Assembly: GCF_008087665.1 (NCBI RefSeq) | Contig: NZ_CP042912.1 | Location: 3,720,001 to 3,784,000 of the forward strand | Origin: Mariniblastus fucicola | Lineage (GTDB): Bacteria; Planctomycetota; Planctomycetia; Pirellulales; Pirellulaceae | Length of the DNA: 64,000 nt | Direction: 5' to 3' | Shown: piece after piece, positions 40,676 through 49,601 of the stretch | Layout: every line of letters starts with the position of its first letter | How positions within the stretch are numbered: position 1 is the stretch's first letter | Position numbers and translations under genes: made by a program | Notes under the pieces: model-generated | Database searches by the model: none | What the model saw: the letters and a program-made list of their open reading frames with translations, nothing else | What the model was told of the DNA's origin: nothing

Positions 40676-43393
40676 ATGTCCGACACACTGAAATCAACCG
40701 AGTCCATCGAACAGACCGAACCTTACCTGAAACAAACGGTAGACGTCGATCCAGCCGAGACTCAGGAATGGTTGGAGTCTCTCGAATACGTCATTAAAAG
40801 CAAAGGTGAGGATCGGGCAAAGTACATCCTCTCGATGCTTGAAGCCAAAGCGCGGCTCGAGGGCGTGGACTTGCCGATGAAGTCCAACACTCCGTACATC
40901 AACACGATCGCCACCAAAGATCAGCCTCCTTATCCTGGTAACCGCGAGATCGAGCGACGCATCAAGAACTACGTTCGTTGGAACGCGTTTGCGATGGTGG
41001 TCAAAGGCAACAAAAAGAACGATGGCATCGGTGGTCACATTTCAACGTTCGCTTCTTCGGCAACGCTGTACGAAGTCGCCTTCAACCATGTATTCCGCGG
41101 CCGAGGCGAAACCGGTTACGACGGAGACCAAATTTACTTCCAGGGTCATGCGTCGCCTGGAATGTACTCACGTGCGTTTATGGAAGGCCGTCTCTCCGAG
41201 GACAACCTCGACAACTTCCGATTGGAGCTTCGCGACACTCCGGGGCTGAGCTCTTACCCTCACCCGTGGCTGATGCCAAGTTTCTGGGAGTACCCAACGG
41301 TTTCGATGGGACTTGGCCCAATCATGTCGATCTACCAGGCTCGCTTCAATGAGTACCTCAAAGACCGCGGCTTAAAAGACACAACAAACCAGAACGTCTG
41401 GGCGTTTCTCGGTGATGGCGAATGCGACGAACCCGAATCACTCGGTGCGATTACACTTGCCGGTCGGGAAAACCTGGACAACCTCAAGTTCGTCATCAAC
41501 TGTAACCTGCAACGACTTGACGGTCCTGTTCGCGGTAACGGCAAGATCATGCAGGAACTGGAAGCTCTGTTCCGTGGAGCAGGTTGGAACGTCATCAAAG
41601 TTGTTTGGGGCGATGATTGGGATCCGCTACTCGAGCAGGACGAACTGGGCCTCTTGGTCAAGCGTATGGGCGAAGTCATCGATGGCCAGTACCAAAAGTA
41701 CGTTGGCATGGGTGGCAAGTACATCCGCGAGCATTTCTTCGGCAAGTATCCCGAGCTTGAGGAGATGGTGAAAACTTACAGCGACGAGAAGCTTGAGCGC
41801 ATGCGTCGCGGCGGCCATGATCCCGAAAAAGTCTGGGCGGCGTACAAGGCCGCCATGGATCACAAAGGACAACCGACAGTAATTCTTGCGAAAACAGTCA
41901 AGGGTTACGGTTTGGGCGAAGCCGGAGAAGGTCGAAATGTGGCTCACAACCTGAAGAAAGCAAACGAAGCAGAACTGCTTGCGTTTCGCTCACGATTCTC
42001 GATTCCGCTTAGCGATGAAGAAGTCGTCAAGGCTCCATTCTATAAGCCAGCTGACAACAGCCCGGAAATGAAGTATCTCCGCGAGCGCCGTGAAGCTCTC
42101 GGCGGATCAGTTCCGTCTCGTCCCACCGAGCCTCCGTTGATGGAAGTTCCGACTTGGGAAAGCATTAAAGAGCGAACTTTGAAAGGCTGTGGAGAGAAAA
42201 TCTCTACGACGATGGGTATCGGACGCTTGATGAGCGATCTTTGCCGTGACAAAAAGATCGGCAAGAACATTGTTCCGATCGTTCCCGATGAATCGCGGAC
42301 GTTTGGTATCGAAGGTATGTTCCGCCAAGTCGGCATCTACTCTCACGTCGGGCAGCTTTACGATCCGATCGATTCTGAACAGATTTCGTATTACAAAGAA
42401 GCCCAGAACGGACAACTGCTTGAAGAAGGCATCTCTGAAGCCGGAGCCATGTCGTCCTTTAACGCAGCAGGCACGGCTTACAGTGCTCACGGAATCAACA
42501 TGATTCCGATGTTCATCTACTACTCAATGTTTGGTTTCCAACGCGTTGGTGACTTGATTTGGGCAGCCGCAGACATGCGAGCCAAAGGATTTCTCTTTGG
42601 CGGAACTGCAGGACGGACGGCGCTTAATGGCGAAGGACTGCAACACCAGGACGGACACAGCTTGCTGAATGCGATCGCGTTCCCAACGGTTCGCGCGTTC
42701 GATCCATCATTTCACTTTGAGTCCAATGTCATCATCATGGACGGTTTGAAAAAGCTGTACCAGGAAGGTGAGACGGCAATCTACTATCTGATGTGTGGTA
42801 CCGACGCGTTCGAAATGCCCGACATGCCGGAAGGTTGCGAAGAAGGCATCATCAAGGGCATGTACAAGTTCCGCAGCATGGAGGCCGCTGATTCGAAGTT
42901 CCGCGTTCAGCTGTTCGGTTCCGGAGCGATCATGCAGTGTGTGATGAAGGCTCAGGAAATGTTGGCTGAACAGTTCAACATCAGCAGCGACATCTGGTCC
43001 GTGACCAGCTACACGCAACTTCGCCGCGATGCCGAATCTTGCGAGCGTTGGAACATGCTGCATCCGACAGAGACGCCTCGCAAGAGCTACATCGAAACGG
43101 CACTCGAAGGTTCGGAAGGTCCATTCATCGCGTCGAGCGATTACGTGAAGGCACTTTCGGAGCAGGTTTCGAAATTCGTTCCGGGTGATTTCCTTGCATT
43201 GGGAACCGACGGAATGGGACGCAGCGAAACGCGTGAGACGTTGCGACGCCACTTCGAAGTCGACGCCGAATCGATCATTATCGCGACTCTGTACCAGCTT
43301 TCAAAGCAGGGCAAAGTCGAAGCGTCCGCGGTTGCCCAGGCCATCAAGGATCTGGACTACGATGCGGAAAAAGTGAACCCGCTCTACGCATAG
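40676..43393 (+). CDS. aceE: Pyruvate dehydrogenase E1 component, homodimeric AceE type
   Basis: The 905-residue protein starts at MSDTLKSTESIEQTEP; the frame is open upstream but those 26 codons lie in the leader region. It is the large homodimeric E1 that decarboxylates pyruvate with thiamine diphosphate and acetylates E2. The cofactor motif GDGECDE (246-252) is followed, as expected about 26 residues later, by NCNLQRLDGPVRGN (N275 onward). HISTFASSATLYEVAFNHVF, GQTAYSAHGINM-like blocks (GTAYSAHGINMIPMFIY) and the C-terminal GTDGMGRSETRETLRRHFEV are all typical. The family length is 880-920. The E2 gene follows after 123 bp with a hairpin between, so the two form the complex operon. Confidence 0.95.
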   Translation: MSDTLKSTESIEQTEPYLKQTVDVDPAETQEWLESLEYVIKSKGEDRAKYILSMLEAKARLEGVDLPMKSNTPYINTIATKDQPPYPGNREIERRIKNYVRWNAFAMVVKGNKKNDGIGGHISTFASSATLYEVAFNHVFRGRGETGYDGDQIYFQGHASPGMYSRAFMEGRLSEDNLDNFRLELRDTPGLSSYPHPWLMPSFWEYPTVSMGLGPIMSIYQARFNEYLKDRGLKDTTNQNVWAFLGDGECDEPESLGAITLAGRENLDNLKFVINCNLQRLDGPVRGNGKIMQELEALFRGAGWNVIKVVWGDDWDPLLEQDELGLLVKRMGEVIDGQYQKYVGMGGKYIREHFFGKYPELEEMVKTYSDEKLERMRRGGHDPEKVWAAYKAAMDHKGQPTVILAKTVKGYGLGEAGEGRNVAHNLKKANEAELLAFRSRFSIPLSDEEVVKAPFYKPADNSPEMKYLRERREALGGSVPSRPTEPPLMEVPTWESIKERTLKGCGEKISTTMGIGRLMSDLCRDKKIGKNIVPIVPDESRTFGIEGMFRQVGIYSHVGQLYDPIDSEQISYYKEAQNGQLLEEGISEAGAMSSFNAAGTAYSAHGINMIPMFIYYSMFGFQRVGDLIWAAADMRAKGFLFGGTAGRTALNGEGLQHQDGHSLLNAIAFPTVRAFDPSFHFESNVIIMDGLKKLYQEGETAIYYLMCGTDAFEMPDMPEGCEEGIIKGMYKFRSMEAADSKFRVQLFGSGAIMQCVMKAQEMLAEQFNISSDIWSVTSYTQLRRDAESCERWNMLHPTETPRKSYIETALEGSEGPFIASSDYVKALSEQVSKFVPGDFLALGTDGMGRSETRETLRRHFEVDAESIIIATLYQLSKQGKVEASAVAQAIKDLDYDAEKVNPLYA

Positions 43394-43459
43394 AGATTGA
43401 TGGCATACGCATGAGCCGATGAAGAATGGCACGGCTCCCTACCTGCGATTTGTTGAATT

Positions 43460-43479
43460 CGCTCTCCGCGAGGAGAGCG
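43460..43479 (+). other. Intercistronic hairpin with GCGA tetraloop between aceE and aceF
   Basis: CGCTCTCC (43460-43467) pairs perfectly with GGAGAGCG (43472-43479), closing the GNRA-type loop GCGA. Position 43480 continues ATGTTTTAA, too short a T tract for a strong terminator. It lies 67 bp after aceE and 38 bp before aceF, so it may slow transcription or protect or cleave the mRNA and so set the E1:E2 ratio. Confidence 0.6.
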
Positions 43480-43516
43480 ATGTTTTAACCTCAAACATTT
43501 GCACTCGAAGAAAACT

Positions 43517-44887
43517 ATGGCTGTTGAATTCAAGCTTCCTGGAATTGGCGAAGGCATCGAATCTGGAGATGTCCTGGACGTGCTCGTGTCCGTTGGTGAT
43601 ACGATTGAGAAGGATACCGAGATCTGTGAACTGGAGACGGACAAGGCGACCGTTTTCGTGCCCAGTGATATGGCAGGAACGGTCACTGAGATCCACATCG
43701 CTTCCGGCGACACGGTGTCTGTTGGCCAGAAACTGTTGACCGTTGAAGCGGCTGATGGAGGATCTGCTCCGGCTGCAGCAGCACCTGCGGCAACTCCGGA
43801 ACCTGCGGCTCCTCCAGAACCAGCGCCAACGCCCGCGCCAGAATCGAAACCAGAACCGGCTGCCGCGACTCCTCCGCCGGCGCCTGCTGCCCCTGCGACA
43901 CCACCGCCGGCTGCTCCGACGCCCGCGCCCGCAGCCTCCGGTTCGAAAGCTTCGGTTCCTGCCGGTCCGGCCATTCGACGATTTGCTCGTGAAGTCGGCG
44001 TCGACCTGGCAAACGTTACCGGCTCTGGAGCTCACGGACGAATCCTGCGTGACGATGTGCTTCGCGTGGTGCGCGATGGTACCGCTGCACGACCTGCGGC
44101 TTCGTCATCAAGTCCGGCAGTGGGAGCTGCTGGTGTAGGCGGTGCGGCTTCGCTTCCTGGCGACAGTCAGACAGACGCCTACGGTCCGGTTCGCATCGAG
44201 AAGATGCCGAAGATTCGCCAGACGATCGCTCGCAAGATGCACGAGTCGTGGACGACGTGCCCTCGCGTAACCAACTTTGATGACGCAGACGTGACGGCTC
44301 TCGAAGCCATTCGCCAGAACAGCAAAGCCGACTACAAAGCGATGGGCATTAGCCTGACGACAATGCCGTTCATCATCAAAGCCGTCGCAATGGCGTTGAA
44401 ACAGCACCCTACGATTAATGCCTCTGTCGACCTCGATGCTGGCCAGATCATCTACAAGGACTACGTCAATGTAGGCATCGCGGTTGATACCGATCGCGGC
44501 CTTGTCGTGCCTAACATGCGAAACGCAGACGAACAGTCGATTCCCGCATTGGCCAAGGGATTAAGCGTGATGGCTGAAAACGTCCGCGGCAACAAGTTCG
44601 GCATCGACGATCTTCGCGGAGGCACTTTCACTATCAGCAATCTTGGTGCGATCGGTGGCACGTATTCGACTCCGATCATCAACGTTCCAGAAACGGCAAT
44701 TTTGCTGGTCGGTCGGTCGCGAAAGTTGCCTGTCGTCGTCGAAAATGACGAGGTGGCCGTTCGTTTGATGATGCCGCTAAGCCTGTCCTACGATCATCGC
44801 TTGATCGATGGCGGAGCCGCTGCACGTTTCCTGAACGAAGTCATCGGTTACCTTGAAGCGCCAAGCCGACTGTTGCTGGCACTGTAG
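43517..44887 (+). CDS. aceF: Dihydrolipoamide acyltransferase, E2 of pyruvate dehydrogenase
   Basis: The protein has 456 residues, starting at [20 protein letters not shown]. One lipoyl domain carries the lipoylated lysine K43 in [16 protein letters not shown] long linker of Ala, Pro and Glu (about 85-145) is the flexible swinging arm. A small E3/E1-binding domain lies at about 150-190 ([24 protein letters not shown]). The catalytic acyltransferase domain follows from about 220 and contains the active-site [10 protein letters not shown] (H427, D431). It makes the core of the complex and transfers the acetyl group to CoA. Only one lipoyl domain is present, against three in E. coli. The terminator at 44928-44960 ends the operon; no E3 gene is seen here. 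Confidence 0.93.
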   Translation: MAVEFKLPGIGEGIESGDVLDVLVSVGDTIEKDTEICELETDKATVFVPSDMAGTVTEIHIASGDTVSVGQKLLTVEAADGGSAPAAAAPAATPEPAAPPEPAPTPAPESKPEPAAATPPPAPAAPATPPPAAPTPAPAASGSKASVPAGPAIRRFAREVGVDLANVTGSGAHGRILRDDVLRVVRDGTAARPAASSSSPAVGAAGVGGAASLPGDSQTDAYGPVRIEKMPKIRQTIARKMHESWTTCPRVTNFDDADVTALEAIRQNSKADYKAMGISLTTMPFIIKAVAMALKQHPTINASVDLDAGQIIYKDYVNVGIAVDTDRGLVVPNMRNADEQSIPALAKGLSVMAENVRGNKFGIDDLRGGTFTISNLGAIGGTYSTPIINVPETAILLVGRSRKLPVVVENDEVAVRLMMPLSLSYDHRLIDGGAAARFLNEVIGYLEAPSRLLLAL

Positions 44888-44924
44888 GGTTTGTTCGGCG
44901 TTGTCCGAACTGTTTGATATTTCG

Positions 44925-44962
44925 AAGAGGTCAAGCTGATGTAAGTTAGCTTGACCTTTTTT
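44925..44962 (+). terminator. Rho-independent terminator after aceF
   Basis: AGGTCAAGCT (44928-44937) pairs with AGCTTGACCT (44948-44957) as a 10-bp perfect stem around a 10-base loop, followed by TTTTTTC. It lies 40 bp downstream of the aceF stop on the same strand and closes the aceE-aceF operon. Confidence 0.85.
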
Positions 44963-45086
44963 CGTTTCAACGGATGGATTCGCTTCGAGGCACGGAACTG
45001 CCGCTAAAATCAGTTCGCAGGCTGAGTTGGCGCCAGTAAAATGATTCCGACGTTTACGCAGTAATTAAAACAGCGAAAGCACTCCG

Positions 45087-46439
45087 ATGAAACTTCGTAC
45101 CCTTCTTTCGTTCACCGTTTTTGGATTGGTCGCCTACATGCTCACCGACCCGTTGACAACCGATGCCCAGGATGCGAACTACGACGAATCGAAGATCCCG
45201 GCTTACACGCTTCCTGATCCGTTGACTTTCAACGATGGCTCAACCGTTGCATCGTCAGACGACTGGGAAACGCGTCGAAGCGAGATCGTACAGTTGTTCA
45301 AAGATCACGTTTTCGGTGCAATGCCCGCTCGCAGTCCTGAAACGCAGCGCGTCGTGTTCAAAATTTTCAGCGAGTCGAGTATTGCGTTCCGGGTAGACCC
45401 AGACGACCTGGAAAGCGAACTCGTTGAAGCGAAACTGAAAGAATTCGACATCGTACTTGGCGTTGACGGCAGCGGGAAAGAACATCGAATCCGCATGCTA
45501 CTCGTTCTGCCAGGGAACGATACGACGAACACTCCTGTTTTCCTTGGCTACAACTTCCAGGGCAACCACACGGTTCACTCAAGCAAGAAAATTTCGTTGT
45601 CGAAAGTATGGAACCGCGACAGAGAATGCGCAACGGCGCTGGAAAGCACGCGCGGATCGAAATCCAGTCGTTGGCCGCTGGGATTGATCGTCTCAAAAGG
45701 CTACGGAGTCGCCACGGTGTATTACGGAGATGTCGATCCGGACTTCGACGATGAATTTCAGAACGGCGTCCATCCGCTTTATCCGGAACTTCAAGGCCGC
45801 GAGGACAACTGGACGTCGATCGGCGCTTGGGCGTGGGGGCTGTCGCGAATGGTCGACTTTTTCGAATCGATTCCAGATGTCGATGGCTCGCGGGTCGCCG
45901 TGTTCGGTCACTCGCGATTGGGCAAAACATCATTGTGGGCCGGCGCAACCGATAACCGGTTTCGAGTCGTGATCTCCAACAACTCAGGTTGCGGCGGAGC
46001 AGCACTGGCCAGGCGACAAATTGGCGAAACCGTCAAAAGAATCAACACGGTGTTCCCACACTGGTTTTGTTTGCAGCACAAAAGCTACAACGATTCCGTC
46101 CACGAAATGCCAGTCGACCACCACATGCTGCTTGCGGCGATCGCGCCCCGTCCGGTCTACGTTGCGAGTGCTCAGGGTGATCAATGGGCGGATCCCAAAG
46201 GAGAATTCCTCGCGGCGTTTCATGCTTCGCCCGTCTATCGAATGCTTGGGCTGAAGGGTTTGGGAATCGCAATTGATACGGACAGCGAAAACGTGGAAAG
46301 CGTTCAGGCCCCGAAAATGCCCGTACTTGGGAAGCGAATTGGCGATCGCGTTGGCTACCATATTCGCGAAGGCAAACACGATATAACTCGTTATGACTGG
46401 GAGCAGTTCCTGAGTTTCTCAAGTCGTTTCCTGCGGTGA
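45087..46439 (+). CDS. Secreted CE15-like glucuronoyl esterase / acetyl-xylan-esterase-type hydrolase
   Basis: The 450-residue protein has an N-terminal signal (MKLRTLLSFTVFGLVAYMLT, with processing expected before QDANYDE). The alpha/beta-hydrolase nucleophile elbow is GHSRLGKT (S276), close to the GCSRxGK of CE15 glucuronoyl esterases. A catalytic His is expected in REGKHDITRYDWEQF near the C-terminus. Other family pieces are SWAWGLSR-like (GAWAWGLSRMVDFFE), VVISNNSGCGGAALARR and IAPRPVYVASAQGDQWADP. CE15 enzymes cleave the ester between lignin and glucuronoxylan; bacterial members are common in planctomycetes and may act on other polysaccharide esters. No sulfatase or glycoside hydrolase lies beside it. 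Confidence 0.85.
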   Translation: MKLRTLLSFTVFGLVAYMLTDPLTTDAQDANYDESKIPAYTLPDPLTFNDGSTVASSDDWETRRSEIVQLFKDHVFGAMPARSPETQRVVFKIFSESSIAFRVDPDDLESELVEAKLKEFDIVLGVDGSGKEHRIRMLLVLPGNDTTNTPVFLGYNFQGNHTVHSSKKISLSKVWNRDRECATALESTRGSKSSRWPLGLIVSKGYGVATVYYGDVDPDFDDEFQNGVHPLYPELQGREDNWTSIGAWAWGLSRMVDFFESIPDVDGSRVAVFGHSRLGKTSLWAGATDNRFRVVISNNSGCGGAALARRQIGETVKRINTVFPHWFCLQHKSYNDSVHEMPVDHHMLLAAIAPRPVYVASAQGDQWADPKGEFLAAFHASPVYRMLGLKGLGIAIDTDSENVESVQAPKMPVLGKRIGDRVGYHIREGKHDITRYDWEQFLSFSSRFLR

Positions 46440-46496
46440 AAACTGCGACGTATACTCCAGAACGAACCCAAACGCAGAACTGTGTATACTTAAGCC

Positions 46497-47459
46497 ATGA
46501 AGTCACTCATTCAAATCACGTTCGCAATATCTCTGATTGCTGTTTCGTTGTCGCTCGCTGTCGCGCAAGAAGAATCAGCAGAACCACCGAAGAAGATTCG
46601 TAAAGTCCAACGGGTCGCCAAGCCGAGCTTTGAGACGCCGAAAGACGATGTCTACTTCCAGAACATTTTCGAAGACGGGATCGTTGGCGAACGTCCAGAA
46701 AGTTCCTCGGCCGCAAACATGGCTGCTTCTGGTGACGCCAATGCAGAGGATAACGCGGCGGCCAACTCAACGGGTTGGTCGATGTTGATTGATGGCACGA
46801 CGATCGAAGACGAAATCAAATCGCTCAACCAGGCTTTGGCAAAGTCCGTGACTTCTCCGGTCAAATTCAAAACGGCCTATAATGATGTCCGCCAAAGCAT
46901 GTCGTTGCTCTCGATGTCTTTTGCGATCATTCGAGAATACGACGGCGAAGTTCGCTGGAAAGACCATGCCGCTGCTGCCCAGGCCGCTTTGCAGCAGGCG
47001 GCAACCAACGCGCGCAGCAACACAGTCCAGGCATTCAACTATTGCAACGCACGTAAGTTCGATCTGGAAGACCTGGTTCGCGGCGGTTCCTTTGCCGAAA
47101 TCGAAAAACCGCCTGAAGAACTTCAGTGGAGTGACGTTATCGGGCGCAACGAAACGATGGAGCGACTGGGGACATCGGACGAGTTGCTCAAACAATGGAC
47201 CGCTGACCAACAGACGTTTTCCAAACAGCGGGACGACATCATTTCGGAAGCTCAGTGGGTCGCGGCGATCGCTGCGGTGATTGCGCAAGAGGGCATGGAT
47301 GATGCCGACGTCGATGAGTACGTTGCCTATTGCGATGCGATGAAGAAATCTGCTCTCGATACGGTCGCGGCAGCGAAGAGCGACGACTTTGAAGCCGCCA
47401 GCAAGTTTGCGAATCTCGTCTCGCAATCCTGCAACAACTGCCATGAAGACTGGCGATAG
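46497..47459 (+). CDS. Secreted monoheme cytochrome c'-like protein
   Basis: The 320-residue protein has a signal peptide (MKSLIQITFAISLIAVSLSL, cleavage near AVA-QEE). After a low-complexity segment of about 60 residues comes a mainly helical body. The single heme motif, CNNCH at residues 312-316, lies four residues from the end, as in cytochrome c' and its relatives, where heme sits at the C-terminus of a four-helix bundle. Helices such as AYNDVRQSMSLLSMSFAIIR, DHAAAAQAALQQAATNA and KKSALDTVAAAKSDDFEAA fit a bundle, possibly two. It could bind gases or transfer electrons in the periplasm. The size is about twice that of a classical cytochrome c', so the N-terminal half is an unassigned addition. 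Confidence 0.75.
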   Translation: MKSLIQITFAISLIAVSLSLAVAQEESAEPPKKIRKVQRVAKPSFETPKDDVYFQNIFEDGIVGERPESSSAANMAASGDANAEDNAAANSTGWSMLIDGTTIEDEIKSLNQALAKSVTSPVKFKTAYNDVRQSMSLLSMSFAIIREYDGEVRWKDHAAAAQAALQQAATNARSNTVQAFNYCNARKFDLEDLVRGGSFAEIEKPPEELQWSDVIGRNETMERLGTSDELLKQWTADQQTFSKQRDDIISEAQWVAAIAAVIAQEGMDDADVDEYVAYCDAMKKSALDTVAAAKSDDFEAASKFANLVSQSCNNCHEDWR

Positions 47460-47526
47460 ATCAACCGTTTTTCAGCAATCGAACAATTGGTTCCGAAAAC
47501 CGTGCTGAGCACTCTGCCTGTCCCGG

Positions 47527-47910
47527 TCACCGCTTTGGCGAAAACTTCTTGATCCAGTTCGAGATCGCCAACAGTGCTGAGAGTACGACGACCAGCGACC
47601 CAACCACGCGGAACAAATTGGGGCGCGCGGCACACAACACGATCAATACCAGCGCGATCACCGGCAGCACGCTTGGAACCTTGGCCAAGATCCCACGCAA
47701 CTGAGGCAATGCCAGCCAGATCGCAAACAACACAACGCCGATACGCAGCGAACCAGCAAGCAGAACGTTGTTGATGTCCGGCGACGCAACATAAAGCAGC
47801 CCAGCCAACAACAGACACGTCATCGACAGGCCACCCACGATCGCTCGCTTGAACTCGAACGACCAATCACCTTCCGCCGCCGGTTTCTCGCTTCCGTTCT
47901 TCGACGACAT
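47527..47910 (-). CDS. Small membrane protein with three to four helices
   Basis: The 127-residue protein starts at MSSKNGSEKPAAEGDWSFEF; the upstream part of the open frame overlaps the isomerase gene and is discarded. The ATG overlaps the preceding stop by one base (TAATG), so translation is coupled. Hydrophobic helices are visible at about 22-40 (GLSMTCLLLAGLLYVA), 47-65 (LAGSLRIGVVLFAIWLALP), 75-90 (VLPVIALVLIVLCAA) and 95-115 (VVGSLVVVLSALLAISNWI). The N-terminal 20 residues are polar and cytoplasmic. No family is recognised. It may assist the isomerase product's pathway only in the sense of being in the same operon. Confidence 0.75.
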   Translation of the reverse strand: MSSKNGSEKPAAEGDWSFEFKRAIVGGLSMTCLLLAGLLYVASPDINNVLLAGSLRIGVVLFAIWLALPQLRGILAKVPSVLPVIALVLIVLCAARPNLFRVVGSLVVVLSALLAISNWIKKFSPKR

Positions 47911-48758
47911 TACGCAGACCAGACTTCTGATCGCAACTGTTCGATCACCGAGACGGCGTAACCGATTTCCGTTTTTTGCCGAGCGGGTTCCTGCGGAATT
48001 TCCCGTTCGATCGTTAACGGACCTCCATAGCCAATCGCCTTTAGTGTCTGCATGTATTTCAGGATATCGACGTCGCCATCCCCAAGTCGGACTTCTTCGC
48101 CCCATTCTTTTCCGGGATTGGCTGCCCATTTGGCATCTTTAAAATGAACACTTCGAACCCGGTTGCCAAGAAGCTCCAAAGCTTCGATCGGTTCTCCAGC
48201 GCCATAGAGAATCATGTTCGCCGGATCGAAATTGACGAACAGGTTGTCACACTTCGTGTCGTCGATGAACTTCACCAGTCCAGCGGCCGTTTCCTGTCCA
48301 GTTTCCAAATGCAGGCTCTGGCCGTTGTCCGCCGCGTACTTGCAAAGCTCCTGAGTCACCGCCACGGATTGCCCGTAGAGCTCATCGGTCACGTCGTGCG
48401 GCACGAACCCAAGGTGAAGCGCGATCACGCTGCATCCGAGATGTTTGGCAAAGTCCGAGATCGCTTTCATCTCCGCGAGTCTGGATTCGCGTGTCGCAGG
48501 AGGAACCAGCCCCACGGTTTCCACGACCGTCGGGATGTCCGCGTAGCTTTCGCCTTCGAAACCACCGAAGACTGCAGTCGCCGTGATGCCATACGAATCG
48601 AGGCGAGTTTTGATCTCCGCAGCAGCGGCAGCGTCACGATTTCCAGCGTGCGGCGCGTGAATCTGAATCGTGGGAATGTTCAGTTCTTTTGCGACAGCAA
48701 GATCAACACCTAAACCGGCATCGACGCTGGTGAAAACTCCAACGGGCCATTTTTCCAT
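47910..48758 (-). CDS. Sugar phosphate isomerase/epimerase (xylose isomerase-like TIM barrel)
   Basis: The 282-residue enzyme starts at MEKWPVGVFTSVDAGLG. It has the AP-endonuclease-2/xylose isomerase-like TIM-barrel pattern: TIQIHAPHAGN, YGITATAVFGGFEGESYAD, VIALHLGFVPHD, LHLETGQETAAGL, NLFVNFDPANMILYGAG, VRSVHFKDAKWA and GYGGPLTIERE. Metal ligands of the family (E in HLETG, D in NFDPAN, H in SVHFKDA, E in TIERE) are present. Planctomycetes hold many such paralogues that isomerise or epimerise sugars; the substrate is unknown. It is followed by a coupled small membrane protein and preceded by a zinc-ribbon gene on the same strand. Confidence 0.88.
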   Translation of the reverse strand: MEKWPVGVFTSVDAGLGVDLAVAKELNIPTIQIHAPHAGNRDAAAAAEIKTRLDSYGITATAVFGGFEGESYADIPTVVETVGLVPPATRESRLAEMKAISDFAKHLGCSVIALHLGFVPHDVTDELYGQSVAVTQELCKYAADNGQSLHLETGQETAAGLVKFIDDTKCDNLFVNFDPANMILYGAGEPIEALELLGNRVRSVHFKDAKWAANPGKEWGEEVRLGDGDVDILKYMQTLKAIGYGGPLTIEREIPQEPARQKTEIGYAVSVIEQLRSEVWSA

Positions 48759-48814
48759 CTCTGATTTACCTGAATTTCAACGGTCACGAATTTGCAATGC
48801 CTGGACGCGAACGA

Positions 48815-49534
48815 TCATCCAGCCGCCGCGCCAGCAACCCCAATGATAATCGCAACGATGACAATCAATAAGTAGATGCCGACTAACGCCAACCAGATGA
48901 TCGCACCGACGCCAAGAATTTTGAAGAAAGTCCCCAATCGCTCGTTCGCCAGACGCAGTTGAGCCATGTCACCGGTTTCAATTCCAATCGTAACGGCCTC
49001 CGCGGCGCCTTTGACCAACCAGCCCATCCAAATGAAAACCCAAGCCACGATGATGCCCACGATCGTCAGGCAGTACAAAATTCCGACAATGAACGTCAAC
49101 CATCCCCAGATCTTCATCATGTTTCTGGCTTCGTACAGCGGGTGCATGATGCTGCCAGAAATCGCGTTCCCCTGTGGCTTACCTATCGGCGACGCGTAAG
49201 GCGACGCTGAGTTCGACTGAAACGGCGGAGCAACAGGAGACGCCATCGCCGGCGGATCGGACGATCCAGGCGGAAGGGGAGCCGCCGTCGGAACAGCAGT
49301 CGGTGCACCGATAGCCGGAGGAAGACCGACCGGCGTCGCGGTGGCGGGATGTTCCAGAACGTTACCGATATCTTCAAATTCTTCGCCGCCCTCTGAGCCC
49401 GATTCGCTGCCTTGCGAAGTTGCGGGCACGACGCATTTTTCGTCACATTTTGGGCAGCGAGCCTTCTTTCCGATGTGTTGCTCAGGTACGCGAAGACTGG
49501 CACCACATTTGTGGCAGTTGAATTTGATTGGCAT
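48815..49534 (-). CDS. Zinc-ribbon membrane protein
   Basis: The 239-residue protein starts MPIKFNCHKCGASLRVPEQH. A zinc ribbon lies at C7-x2-C10 and C27-x2-C30. A long Pro/Ala/Ser/Gly-rich linker (about 40-130) leads to a membrane region with helices at about 145-180 (MKIWGWLTFIVGILY, VGIIVAWVFIWMGWLV) and about 210-236 (ILGVGAIIWLALVGIYLLIVIVAII). Such proteins with an N-terminal ribbon and C-terminal membrane helices are frequent in planctomycetes and have no known role. It lies 57 bp upstream of the isomerase on the same strand. The ribbon may bind nucleic acid or a protein partner on the cytoplasmic side. Confidence 0.75.
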   Translation of the reverse strand: MPIKFNCHKCGASLRVPEQHIGKKARCPKCDEKCVVPATSQGSESGSEGGEEFEDIGNVLEHPATATPVGLPPAIGAPTAVPTAAPLPPGSSDPPAMASPVAPPFQSNSASPYASPIGKPQGNAISGSIMHPLYEARNMMKIWGWLTFIVGILYCLTIVGIIVAWVFIWMGWLVKGAAEAVTIGIETGDMAQLRLANERLGTFFKILGVGAIIWLALVGIYLLIVIVAIIIGVAGAAAG

Positions 49535-49601
49535 TTTGGAAGTCCTGGAAACGAAGTGGTTTCGCCGAGTATATCAGGACGTCAGTTGACAATCAAAGCA
49601 G

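Noticed and set aside
43384-44035. Gly/Ala-rich and Arg-rich antisense frames over the aceF linker
   Set aside because: They arise from the Pro/Ala-rich swinging-arm linker of E2 on the opposite strand.
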